Below are positions 48,126-61,313 of a stretch of DNA of 64,000 nt, piece by piece (positions within the stretch are counted from its first letter, which is position 1; each line of letters opens with the position of its first letter). The position numbers and the translations under genes are program-made. Below the pieces are notes generated by a model that was not told the DNA's origin, searched no databases, and worked only from the letters and a program-made list of their open reading frames with translations. This DNA is from Prinia subflava (lineage: Eukaryota > Chordata > Aves > Passeriformes > Cisticolidae), in assembly GCF_021018805.1 (NCBI RefSeq), contig NC_086256.1:13644032-13708031 (forward strand), given 5' to 3'.

Positions 48126-51100
48126 TGACCGTGCAGTTAACTACCATCTTCCTGGATGCAATTTATCCTGCTGCACATCCACCAAGTGGTTAACTGCTCT
48201 AACACTGATTTGACCAGATAACTGCTTCTTCTGGGCTGGATTCCTCTCTCTTGCTAATTAGCACAGTCTAACTAAACCAAGATCTCGCTTACCAATAAAG
48301 GCAAAGCCTTGATGTATAAAGGTGGGTCTCTTCTTCTTTCTTGACAGAATAAAAATACAGATGGAAAAAGCATGGAATTTTCAGACAGGTGTGAGGGGAA
48401 ATGAGTGGTAGCTGCACTGTTTAATGCAGAGAAAATATATATTATGTGTCAACACATGGCAAAGTGTGAAGAATGTGTGCCTGCATGTATAAAAAATATA
48501 TGTATTCACAGTCCTAAGCAATTTGCAGTTAAAGAGTGGCTATTGTAGTATCTGTTAAATCCATAAGAAAATCCACAGCTGCTATAAGGTTTGGTTAAAT
48601 TTTGACTTCAAATTATTCTGTAAAGATACTCCTTCCAATCTTACCTACTTATTTATTGTAAAGAAGGAATCATAACCTTATGTTTATGTTTGTGGGACCA
48701 CTGCTAATGCCCTAAGTACTTCTGGTTTCCCAGTAGAGCGATTTACAGCTCTTGCTTAGGACAAGAAATTAGTCTTTATCAGTGAGACAAATAACAGGCA
48801 TGGAGAAATTCCCTAAAAATTCCATTAATTAGTCTATGGGAAAAGAATGTCATTGCATAATAGCAAACAGAATTTCCTACTTAGCTCATGCTACTTCTGT
48901 ACATTTTCTAAAAATCACACATTTAAACCATTATAACAATATAAAACTTGATATCTTGTTCTCATAGGAAAAATGGGAGCATTATAGAAGGGATTTAAGA
49001 TCATTTTGTTATTTTAGGGGGGTAAGGTTTGGGGGTTGGTTCTGTTTCATTGAGTTGTTTTGTTTGTTCTTCCACTTTATTATTTCCTAGGACCCTAAAA
49101 CTGTGACTGTTTGACAGAGACACTTGGTTCTGGGCACTTGCCTTCTCTCATTAACTCTGAAGAGAAAAAAATACCTCTTTTGTTCCCCTTATCGGTTCAC
49201 TACCTTATCCAAATAGTCATTTCTCTTTTAAGAAGGAAAAGACAACTGAAATCATGCAGAAACTATGCCTTACATATTAAAAAAAACATTATCATTCAGG
49301 CAAAGTGCTAAGTACTCAGATAATAAAACTGAATAATTTTGTTTCTAGGGTTTTACATTTCATGCTTTTTCATTTTGAGCTTAACTTAAGCAATTTAAGA
49401 CAGAATTTTGTGACATAAAAGAAATATTTTCTGCTCAAAACTTTGGGATTGTATTACAAATAATTTATCTGTATTCTATCGTGATGTTTTTATACAATAT
49501 CATTAGCAAAGAGTAAAATAAATGGTGACATTTCAGATGGTGTGAACCAGCAAACCTCTTCTGACTCCCATGGAGTTCTGCCAATTTCTACATTGGCTGA
49601 CAATTTGGACTTGAAACTTATACCATAAAATCAGAAAGAAATAAATTTCAAATTCTCTTTCCCTACTAATGAAATCTCAAAGAAAGAAAAAACCTTCTAT
49701 CCGAACAATTTTTAAAGAATGTGATAAATTATATCTATTTGCCAGTTACTGCATCTGAGATACATTACTGGCAAGGTATCGATGTCAGAGGTGAAAAAAA
49801 ATGTTTATTGCACTAAATGCAAAGAGGCTTTTTGGTTTGAAAAATAGTTTTTTAAACTTGATTATTAGATTAATTTTTCCTTTCTTCTTGTTCATAATGA
49901 AGTGAAAATTCTACATTCCCATGAAACACGCACAATTGTTGTCTTTCCTCATCCCTGTCCATATGGTATGACAAGCTTGGATCTGAAACGTTTTCTCATG
50001 AGTGAGGGTAAATGCCTGATCATTACTTTGAGCATATGGTAGCATTTTTTATTGTTCTTCTATTTATAAATACTTTCTTAGCATTTAGTAAATGATATAG
50101 AACAAATATCCAGCCTTGTTCATATTAGAGCAATCAGGCATTCTATGTGCTCTGCTTTGCCAAATTGCACAGGTATAACAATCATTAGAGTGACCCACAA
50201 CAACTGCATTTGGGAACTGTTCAAAGTAAAGCATATTGTACAATCTTAATTCCTTATTCAATTTTTAAACAAGAAATATAATAATTTTGATTTCCAGTTC
50301 TAAAATATTTCACTACTTCAATATTTCAAGCCAACACTGTATCTGTCCTTAGTGCGTGATTTGCACACAGTTCCCCACCAGCTTTGCTCTGTGTCACTTA
50401 TCCTCCCCTGAGCTCATCACCTTTCACCTCCTCACAGGAAAGAACCTGGCCCAAGAATACCAAACCATGGTGTGGTAAAGATCCAAGTGACCAAAGGGTA
50501 CCAAAACAACAAGCAGCATCCTACAGTATAATGAAAAAATAACGAAGAAGAAAACCCTACCCATAAACCAGCAAGTCCAAGTTGGTTTTCATTTAAAAAG
50601 TGTATCAGGACTCCTCTTCAAGGGTTCTTTAGTCAAACTGATAGACAACTTTGAGGCTTTGTGTGAAGGCTCTGAGATGTAAACTCTCAAATCAAATGAC
50701 ATTTGTTAAATGCAAGCGACAGAAGTGTCACATGATATTCTGGAAGGCTGACAATCAGGGTCATCATCAATAACTGGGCACCTGCTTTAGCAGGAAAAGA
50801 CTCCTTGGTTTCTGTACAGTCAATATAAAGACTCTGGTGGGTCCCTTGGATATTGTCCTGTTTTCCCAGCTGGCAGTAAAAGGAACCTGGGCCACAGGTT
50901 AGCCAGCTGAATTAAGTGGATCACATTGGTTATGTGAATTTTCCCTTTAGATAAAAAAATTTATAGATTTTAATTTAAAGACCAGCTGCCTATTTTTTTT
51001 AGAAATCAGGCAGAAGGTGAGAAAAATGATTAATGGCAACGGCTTGGGAAAAGTGATTTTGATGCTGCAGGCAAAATTGTCAGCTCATCTAAACCAACAT

Positions 51101-54100
51101 AGCACCTACTCTTCCAGAGAGCTCTGCAGAGTTGTGAGAGCCCAGAATCTGGCTGTCTACACAGCCAGGGAAAACTATGATTAACAGCTAATCTGGGAAG
51201 ATAGTTGTCTGGAAGAAGTGCCTGTAGAGAGGGTAGATCCACTTTAGGTAAATTCTAAATTGTTCATCTTTAAGATAAATGGGTTCAACATTTTTAGCAC
51301 TGAGGACCAGGCAGTGGTTTTAGGGCTTCCTTCCATGTCACTTTTCTAGATACATTCAAAGTGCTAATTCATTCACAAGAATGGCTTTTGCCTGATGGAT
51401 TTCATGGGCTGCTATCCTATATCTACATCTAAGCAAACAATGCTGCAAAGAAAAACTTTATAGGCTCAATCACACACAAAGAAAAGCATCAGAGCCTGAA
51501 AATAAACAAAATGGGGATACATCCATTCCTTTGTTTTTACAGACCTGATGTAAGCACTGTGCATCAAAATGCAAAGATACAAATTGTCTGTACAGGATGA
51601 CCCAAGCAAAATTCATCAGAAAAGGAAAAAATCTGTGTAAGTAAAATCTATTACTCATGTATAACAAGGAAACACAATGCACTCACTCCCCTTCTCCAAG
51701 TCTGCATCTGCTCCCCACAGCAATGCAATGGCACCAAATCAAACTAAGTCACCTAGAGGGTTATTTCCCACCCATAATTTCCATCCTTTTCTCCTAAGTT
51801 AGATTTATGCCTTTGGAAAGTATATTTCCATACCTAAGGAACAACAATTTCAGGAGGCATATTTCAGACAAATAACAAACATGTTATTAAACATCTCCAA
51901 TCAGAATGGAAAGAAAATTAGCTAGATGTTTGGAATAAGATTATAAAACAAATAAAACAAAACCGGTTAATTTTTCCAAAGGCCCACAGCAATCTCAGGA
52001 TAGCTGCCATCAAGAAGAGTCAGACAGGCTGTCAGAAAGTAAATGTACCTTCTGGCTGTGATGATTGCTGGTCCCTAAGGAAGACATGACTACAAAATTA
52101 TTTATATTTGAGAAAAAAACCCCTTTCTTTATTATTATCTTTCATTAAAACAGCAGTGTGTCATCACAACATAAGGTACAAGTCCTTTGTGTAGTAATTC
52201 ATTTTACTGAATCTCAGAAGAAAAGACCTCCAGTAGCAAGACAAGTTTTACAGGGTGAATTTCTCAAGAGCTTAGTTCACTGGTTTGATATCTGCAAGCC
52301 AGAGCTATTTAGGTTTACACTCAGTGTCTGACATGTTGAAGATTTTATTGCATTCAGAAACTGGCAGAGTACATACTGAGAAAAATGTGCAACAGGCAAG
52401 TGGAGAGTATGTTGGCAGATTCTTAGTTCATTTAAGGTTACAAGAACAGCACTTAGACATCTCAGTCAACTATGCAGAATTCTTAACTTTCAACTCAGGC
52501 AAGTATTAGGAATGACCAAATGTAAAAGGCTTAAGAAAGTAACTTTTTTTTCTTTTTAAGCAGAAGATTTTTTTTCATCCTGTCTTGCTTTAAATCTCCA
52601 TTTCTTGCTATAGTCCACTGCAGTTCTATACATAAATGCTAAATATATAAATAATCTTAGTATTAGGTAACTGTGTTAACCACATTAGAGCTGGCATAGG
52701 AAAGGAAGGAAAATTGTTGTAAATAATTTTCTTTAATTATAAACAATTGCTATTATTGCTAAAATAATACCTGAACATTTTGATTTCTGCAAAGATTTGT
52801 GCAGTATTTTGACAAGTACAAGTTCCCTCTTAAGTTTTGTGAGAATCTTTTTCTTGTAAGCAGGCCAAAATATACCCCACAAACATTGCCCCTCTTTGGT
52901 ACAGAACTCCAGCAACACACTGCTCACATCTTGGACAGATCCTGGAAACACAGAGGAGCATGAAAATGAAAAGTAATGAGGGTGGAGGGGAAGGAAGCAT
53001 TCCAAACTTTTCAAGCTTCAAGAAATGTTAAGTTTGGGTCCAGTTCAAGTTTTCGGTGAAGATTTAAATCAGTTTTTATTTTCTTCAAAATGCCTGAGCA
53101 CCCTCAGGGAGTATTCTCTTCCTAGAGAGCTCTTGGAAAACCATATTTTTTCACTGACAAAAGGATCAGCAAATGAACCCTGATGCCAAAAGTTGGAAGT
53201 TAAACCAGTTACTGGGGCAAATCCCATTCCTATGTTTGTCCTCAAAAAGTTTTTTTTTCTTTACAAGGATTTTAAGAGAGTATGTAGATCTTGTATATTT
53301 AGTGATCCCTCATATTTCCAAATGAAAGTGACACTTTTCTATTATACTACATGCAATGAAGCAAAAATTACTTTTCTATGCTTTAGTTTCAAAGGCTCTT
53401 ACACACTGAAGTTGTTCCTTTAAAACGTATTTTCTAAAGATATTTACAGCTAGCAATGTGCTGCTGATCCAAAACATCAAGAAAAGGAACAGAGGAAGAG
53501 GGAGGATCTCTGAATAATTTAAAGCAGCCTCCTCATTCAAAAGTCATTCTCTTTTTAATCTCTCACACTTTGTAGCCAGAGACTTTATGCTGGGTTCTGG
53601 CAGAAAGTCAGGAAACAATATATCTGCAGCTTTAGAACAGGATGAAAAGAAACAACAAAAGGACAGGAGACCCACTACATGTTGTATTTCCACACAAAGT
53701 TTGTTTTCCAGATATTTCTCTGCATCCACAGGTAGAATCCACTGCTTGAGGTCAGAATATCTCTCCACCACATGCCCTCTACCTACATAGGGCACAAGTA
53801 TGCGTGCATGTGCATGTTCATGAGGACACACAATCTGTTGTGCTAGAACAGATGTCTTTGATTAGCCATTGATATTTGTGTTATTTTTTATAATGAGTTC
53901 TACTGGAAAAAAATAAAAATAAATTATTTGTATCATTAACAAAGACAACAGTTAAAAAACAACTGAGCTGGGCCAAAATTTCCCTACCCAGAATTTATGA
54001 AAACAGGCTTTTCTCTAACAAAGTCTAATACTTCCTCTTTTTTTTCCGTAATCACTTTTCAAAAGTCTAGAATGGCCCATTTTAGAGGATCTCTTAATGG

Positions 54101-54896
54101 ATCCAATGAGGGAGGCCGCTTGTCTTGAAGGAATACTTCACAAAGACCCCTGGAAGAATCAGATAATATGGAGAAGAAAAACATCCCAGACACTGTCATT
54201 TGGAAGATGAATGCAAAACCTCATCCAGTATTAGCAGTGCATTAAATTATTGACTGTTTCAGTTCTTAAGTCCAAAAGTATTCTCAAAACTTAGCACAAT
54301 ATTTACCATTTACAAAGGACTTTTTTGTGCTCCCCTGAATTTTCTTCTTCTTCCATGATATTTTTAAAAGAAATGCATATGAACAAATGCACTATAATAA
54401 CCACAAATTATTTTCTTTTGCTTTGAATTGGCACTTAGAACATAGCAACATCCCATCAACATTAAGCTTCTGAGAGACCACCAACATCCATGAACCACAG
54501 TGCAACACTCACTAACACCTTCAGTAACTGTTATGGAATTCTGTTTCACTACAGAAGTGATCAGATAATTACTTCCCAAGGAACTTGCAATTTTATTCTC
54601 AAAACTGATGGAAAAGTTTTCTAAGAACACAGACCAGTTGTGTGGCCTCTGTCTTCCATTAGAGCTTTCAGATAACTTGGGTAAATGGCTAACTGTGAAG
54701 TTCTGAGCACACAAGTTGCTTCTGACTGTCATTGCTCACGACAACAACTAAAGGCACCTCCAGAGACAGGCACGATCAATGTGATTGAAAAATAGAGAAC
54801 TGGATTTCAAATCTGCCCAGGTGTCATTCACATTGTACAGTTATGCCACATGAAAGAAACCAGGAAATTCAAAATACGAAGGAGGTGGATAACTGT
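48126..54896. other. Unique DNA, no gene seen
   Basis: Contains the enhancer-like block near 50.0-50.26 kb. All frames are under 100 codons and unrecognised (for example 52733-53014 minus, 53544-53831 minus, and 54364-54732 minus at 122 codons, also unrecognised). Confidence 0.65.
49980..50260. promoter_or_regulatory. Candidate enhancer-like block with SOX-type cores
   Basis: A 280-bp non-repetitive segment containing CTCATGAGTG near 49997 (the same decamer as at 32.64 kb), ATTGTTC near 50051, AACAATCA near 50178, and homeodomain-like TAAATG/ATTAG cores. ATTGTT and AACAAT are SOX-type cores in opposite orientation. There is no coding frame. The call rests on motif content only. Confidence 0.27.
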
Positions 54897-54900
54897 AAAA

Positions 54901-54931
<31 letters not shown>

Positions 54932-54941
54932 CAAAAAAAAC
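54897..54941. repeat. (AAAAC)n pentanucleotide microsatellite
   Basis: A poly(A) lead-in is followed by about six units of AAAAC and then another A run. This could be a mutated poly(A) tail, but no retrotransposed body is recognisable on the upstream side, so it is called a simple repeat. Confidence 0.95.
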
Positions 54942-56840
54942 AACCCACAAAGAAATATGGCAGCTACAAGCGTTTCACAGGTATGTCTGTGGTTGCTAAG
55001 CACACACCTGAGCCTAAGCACTGCAGTCTAAGGAGATACCAAAGGAGAAAAACAAGCTTGCAACCTGACAAGCCTTCCTTTAAAATTAAAGTAACTCTGA
55101 TTGTGTCCTAACACTATACTGTTCTCCTAGTCACCCGTTTTCTCAGGCACACGTGTATGTTTTGAACCTGAAAATTCACAGCAAACAAATCTCTACAAAC
55201 CAATATAGAAAAATGCATTACTAAAGTCAGACAACATATTCTCCTGAAGTCCTGGGAGTCTCTAATCCTGTCAAGATTAACTTGGAGCACTGTCCAACCT
55301 CACTCCAGTGGAACTTCCACTGCCCAACATGGCAAGCCAATAAGTCAGATGGAAGAATTGGGAGAACTGTTTAACTGCTCATAGTGTATGCTATTTGTCA
55401 CTGCATGGCCATTGAAAAAGCAAAGTCAAGCAGGGTCTTGTAGTCTCAAGGAAATTCTAGTTTAATTGAAAATACAGTGTTATGTGATTACGTTCACATT
55501 CTCATACACTTTAAGATGGAAACATGTGTAAGGTAAACCTACGAAAAAAGAGGAAAAGAGTAAATAAAAAGGCTTCTGTGGGAAACAGCTTTCAGTGATG
55601 ACTCAATTACTGTATCAAATTCAAAAAAATTGAACTGTGTTAAGGTGGCTCACTCAATAAAAAACAAAAAAACTATTATAATGACAAGAATAAAGTTAAA
55701 AAAAAATTCACTCAATATATAATGGAAAACATTGTATAAAACTACAACTAAAACAAGCAAATCTACTGCTATATGTAGAGTAAGCAGCTAGACCCATGTC
55801 ATTTCCATAACTGGGGACTTGTTTTACTCTTGCAAAACATTTTCTTTCATGGTAAACTTGATAAAAGTTTAACATATTAAAGTTTTAACACAGGAAATTC
55901 AGAGAGAGCAGAGTGTGGGCTGCACATTGTGAAGTACTATCAAGCATGACATAACACTACAAAAAAAACCTAATGGGGGATGCTGTATGGTAGCCTGTAA
56001 CGACCAGAGGAATAGATAGAACTTTGAATTTTGATTGAAATTTTCAAATAACAAGTTACCTCCAAAGCTGCATGCGACAGAGAGATACTCTGATCCAATG
56101 GGTAATTTTGCCTGGGTGAGGTTCATTCTTTGTTCCTGGATGTGGTGATCCCTTTTGCAAAAAATTCCTCTGTGCTGAGAGTATTTGAGGACTTTATTTT
56201 TGTTATTCTCTGAAAAGCAGTAAGAAACAAAACCACTAGTTTAAACAACTTGAGTTTGCTGGGGATTTTGTGGCCACTTGAAATTTGAAACTGAACAAAA
56301 GACTAGAAACGGTTCCAAGAGGTTTTGCACTGTACGTATTCTTTCCAAAGTAGTTCCAAACACTAGAGTGGTGCATAGTCAGGCCCTCAGTTAGGAAATA
56401 AAACTAAAGTAGTTGTTAAAGACTTACACAAAGACTTAGCCCAGTAAGACCTACTCCACAAGTTCTTCAGATCTACAAGACAATAAAAAATAATAGCTCC
56501 TTCACTTTTAGCTGTGCTACTTAACCAAACAACCCTATGTCCTGCTCATCTTAAAGTGCATAATTGGCTTTTCAGACCCCATCTGTTTTGTCAAAATCTA
56601 GCTAAAGATTTTTATAAATAGAGCATTAAGTTGTTAACTGCAAACACATCCACCAAATTTTAAAATATCTGTAAAGCAAAAATTCAGAATCATTAGTTAT
56701 TAATTTTCTATTTCTATTTAAGTGATCATGGTCTTATGTGCAACATGTAAAATCAAAATACACTCCTGTTACAGTAGAAAGATTGTCTTTTAAGCAAATT
56801 AATATCCATCTCACATTGTGGATTCTCGTCCTCACAAAAA

Positions 56841-56890
56841 ATTTAGTCATATAACAGTCACAAATTTAGTCATATATTAGTCACAAATTT
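56841..56890. repeat. 23-bp tandem duplication (two copies plus a partial third)
   Basis: ATTTAGTCATATAACAGTCA at 56841 is repeated at 56864 as ATTTAGTCATATATTAGTCA, each followed by CAA, and then by a partial third copy beginning ATTTT. The two full copies differ at only two positions, suggesting a recent duplication. Confidence 0.88.
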
Positions 56891-58769
56891 TACAGCTTAC
56901 AAACTACAAAATTTTAAAAGTAAAATTCCCAAACTATTGGAATTATGCAGGATGAAAGGGAACTTTTTTTTTTAATGCTGAAAACTCAAAAGTACAAAAC
57001 AAGTCGAAGTGTATATTCGCAAGAAAATAATTTATGAATTTTATACCTTGCTTGCAAAGGTTCCTTTTATTGAATCTCTGAGTGACTTTTCCAACCACTA
57101 ATAAAATTCCTGAAAATACTCAAGGAATTTCCACTGGAAATACTACTAGGCTTTTCAGTGCTGACTTGCTGAAATTACAAAAATAAGTATTTTCTCAGTA
57201 ATACTCTTTCTCCCCACATAGCATTTTTGTGTATAGATGATATATGATCAGTATTTATTATTAATTTTGTAGTAAACATTTATTTCTAAGGTGTATTAAC
57301 ACACCTTTCGGGAATCTATGACTTTCAGAAATACAAAATGAACCACCACAAATAGAAATGACATGGAAATAAAAAGTCATCCCATCTTGAGAAACAGATC
57401 CATACACAACTGACCAAATAACAGAGATGCAAAGGAAATATTTAGTTTTGTGCCCTCTTCTGGAAACACTACCCATTTACCCTTGACAGAGAAAAAAAGA
57501 AGATCAGAATGTCCTGTGAAATCCCTCTTCGTGCTCTCTATGGAGACAACCCTCTTCCTGTCAAGACAGGTTACTATTTCTAAACATTCCCATGCTACAT
57601 TATAGGACAACAGGTGAAATTTAACTAAATTTACTTTTCCAGTCTTTGGGACTGGGATCCATCAGCAATATGTCAGCTCTGCTCCTGAGTTAATGCATCA
57701 GCTGGCCACTATCAGGAAGGCTTTACAGATTACTCAGAGAAGAAATAAGACTAGTGAATTAATTCCACTTTGTAGTGGTGAAAAAAGCTGTGTGTGAGCA
57801 TGACAAAGGAGTCTGTGATCCAGGACCTGAAAGTCACAGAGTAAACATCCAGGAGGGGTATCTGTTTTCTGTTACACCACTTTGAATTGTATTATTGTAA
57901 AATGCATTTTGATTTTGACCAGTAACTTTTATATTGAGCAGAATAATTTATGTTTTGTTCAACGCTTTCCAAGGAAAGCATCTGATCATGATTTGAACAC
58001 ATGAAGTGTACCATTCCACTTAGTAAGTTGTTTCATGGTACAGTAAGTGCCATTTAACATTTGTCTCATTTCAGCTGCCAGTCCATCATTCTAACTGCAC
58101 CTTTAAAATGTTCTACTTTTTTCTGCACAGTAAGTGCCTTCTAAATTTCTTTTTTGGAAAGATTATCCACATTAGGCTTTCTACAGCTCTTGTCATAGAC
58201 ACTTTCTTCACTATTGGTATAATCTTGGTAGTTCTGTATCATCTTTTACCTTTATGTATCTTTTACGTAAGTGATTTCAAAACAGTAGAGAGTAGTCTTC
58301 CAATGCCATTTTACAAAGATTTAAAAACTTCTGTATTTCCAGCTTGTATTTTTATGGATGATGTCAGCCTCCTTATCACAGGTCTGATCTAGGGGATAGT
58401 AACAACCTCCTCCACCAGAAGCCCCAGTTTGCAGACCACCATTCTCCATTCTCTCACCTTGTTCCTAACTAGAAACAGCATCAGTTGGGAGTAATGCACA
58501 TTTTGTTTTAGAGTATTGCAAATTATACAAAAGATTCCAGATGATTTTCCTCATCCTGCTTCTTCCCCAGTTTGTCAGTCTTTTAGCCATCATGTATTTC
58601 ATCAGCCACTGCAGCACCAAGATGCAAACACAGCTTGTCATTTGTTCCACTGTAAACTTACTGCACCATTCTGACTGCCAAACTTAAATATAGGAAAACC
58701 CCTCCATAAGCATAGTCAGATGCTCTTAGTCACCAAGACTGGAAATAAAGTAGAGGCAGCAATGAACTC

Positions 58770-58788
58770 TTTTTTTTTTTTTTTTTTT
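58770..58788. repeat. Poly(T) run, 19 nt
   Basis: Nineteen consecutive T residues. It could be the minus-strand poly(A) tail of a retrocopy, but the sequence to its right shows no recognisable cDNA. Confidence 0.95.
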
Positions 58789-61291
58789 AATTACCAGGTG
58801 AGGAACAAAAACACCTATTGGTTTTGTGGTTCTTTGGCATAGTCACATTAATAAAATTCTTTCATTTGGGAGCCCACTAGGTCTTTCCTTCAGTACCTGG
58901 TATACATTGCTCATTTTCACAGTGTATTTGTTTCACATTTGCTTTTGAGTACATAATAATCACTTTCTCCTCTGCATCCTACTTTTGTAATTAAACCAGA
59001 AAAAGCTGTTTTGGCTGACTGAAAGAGAAGTTTTTCTCAGTAAATTTCTTTAGGCACATATAAGAAAATAGCCACATTTCTGTCCATGACCTGAGTGTCT
59101 GCTGCATGCAGATTGTTTATTTAAACTAAATATCTGAAATAAGATATGTAACAATAACTTCACTTTAAAATTCCTTTCTGAAGTAGTTAGGGTAAAATTA
59201 AAAGAAAAAATGGAGGATGTCAAAGCCAGAATCATTTTAAAATTCCAGTCTCATTTAAATAAAGAACAAATAAAGAGATACAGAAATTTACACCATTTAT
59301 ATGCAAAATATGTTTGTTAATATGAAAATTAGTGCAAAATAAGTTGTTTGATGGCTAGAAATTCTACACAGTAACACTTCAATTTCACTTTCAGATGTTT
59401 AAGTCAGTCAATGTATGGGTTTCCAATGGGTCAATCTGCCACCCCTACTTTTCCTGCTCCTTGCCTTGTATAAGCTCCATTGCATATGGCCATGACATCA
59501 GTACAGTCATCTGAAAATTATTTCCCCCCCTTTTTGGCACAGTAATTTCTCTGACAGATCAGTGGGTAGTGCTGTAGCCCACTCAGCAGCAACATGACCA
59601 ATACAGCAAATGCAGCAGAGCAGCAGGAGCATCTATCTTAGAAATCAGTGACTACCCCTTGGTGGTGTGGTCTCTGGTCAATAAGTAAGCTAAAGTTTAC
59701 CGGGACACTGCATTTGTGGAGAAGGAAAGAAATTATCTTTTTTTTTTTAAAGAGAACAGCAAAAGTATCTCCTGAATAACAAAAATGCAGGTGAGTTTCA
59801 AGAAGAAAGATTAATTTCATTTAAACCCCCTTGTGGACTCCAAATGAATGAGTCTATAAAAATAAATACATTTCACCATAAAGAATTTCCTCCAAGCAAT
59901 GCATTGTATAAGTAAGATATACAGAAAGATGTACTCACTTTACAAACTAAACTGCATAATCCACCTTTGCATAACACTGTCCCTGTCCTCATGGTCTCCA
60001 CTCTGCAATGCATCCCACAAGATACCAGTACCTACAAGACAAAGCCAATACTGACTTCTAGCCTCAATGCATTATCAAAACCATATGCTTTACCTTCATC
60101 CAAATCATCCCCTTCAGCTGCCTGTCTTTCCTCTAAAACCTATGAATAAGCACAAGCATCAAAATTCCATCCTATCCCTGAATCTGACAAGAAACGCAAA
60201 AAGAGCTCTACACTTGCCCCAAACAATCTCAGGACATATGGATAGAATCTTTACTGTTGGGACTAAAATGTAGATACTCTCACTAATCTGTATCACAAAT
60301 GAATAACTAGTGTTCAGTCTCCTCCATCAAAATAGCCCATGGCTACTTTTGTGTCAACCATGTCTAGGAAACAAAACAAAACAAAGGCCATAATGAAAAC
60401 TGAATACATATCATAGTCTAATTAACTTATTTCTTCAAACAAAAAAGTGAGAACAAAACTCCAACGTGATACATAAGCAAGTATTCAAAGAACACATCTC
60501 CCCTGAAGAAAATACCAGTCACGACATATTCATCAGTCCAAAGGTGACATGTGCCCTTTCTGCAGTAAAACTATCCCTCACTGATCCAAAACACCTGGTT
60601 GTCACAAAAGGTACTGAAATTTAGAATAAAGTTATAAAATATGTAAGAACTGCATAAAGATCTAACTTTGAAATCAATCTTCTCCAGACTCTACTTGCCT
60701 CTAAAGAGTAACTTGCCATAGCATTAGAAATGGATAAACAGAGTAGAAGATCAAAGTACAGAATTAATATCTGTGTGTTGGGCAACTATAGGATCACAGC
60801 AGGTCTGAGAGTAAATAAATAAAGTAGAGAAATTCCAGTATGGTGCATTCTGAACCACAGCTGCTCTAGCTTCCTTGAGAAAAGCTTCATTTACTTTCAT
60901 TTTTAATGCCTGTGCTGGAAGTGAAAATTACTTCAGCAAATGGTGAATAAACTGGTGCAAGGAAAGGCAAGCCTGTGCATTTCAGATCTCGCTGTAAAAT
61001 GTCTGTCTTGGAAATCCAGCATGAAACTGTCTCTGATGTAACCAAAACATGTCAAACCCAATCTTGTCACATTGTTAACATGCACAAACCATATCTTGCT
61101 CAAGTTTACATGGCTAATTTTATTAATTATTTTGTAAGCAGCCTATAGCATACCCTTGTTGCAGAATATGAGTCTATGTCTGTATGGAGTAAGAAACACA
61201 AGGATCACAACACAGGTTGAATCACAGCTAAAACGAACTGAGCTGCAATGGTAGAGAAGGATAAAATGCCCACTTAAATTTAACAGGCAAA

Positions 61292-61313
61292 TTATTAACT
61301 ACATAGTTAATAA
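61292..61313. repeat. 22-bp perfect inverted repeat with GTTAAT half-sites
   Basis: Ten-base arms TTATTAACTA and TAGTTAATAA surround CA. The arms carry ATTAAC/GTTAAT, which resembles the HNF1 half-site, but in divergent arrangement rather than the convergent GTTAATNATTAAC. AT-rich flanks (TAAATAATAAATAAT) make chance more likely than for the other palindromes. Confidence 0.82.

Noticed and set aside
58108..58392. 94-codon hydrophobic frame that looks like membrane spans
   Set aside because: T-rich codons make any frame here hydrophobic. There is no conserved motif or gene structure.
59654..59665. CTCF-like core on the minus strand (CCACCAAGGGGT)
   Set aside because: Two mismatches to the 12-base core, one at the strongly preferred G of the central AG, make it weaker than the two reported.
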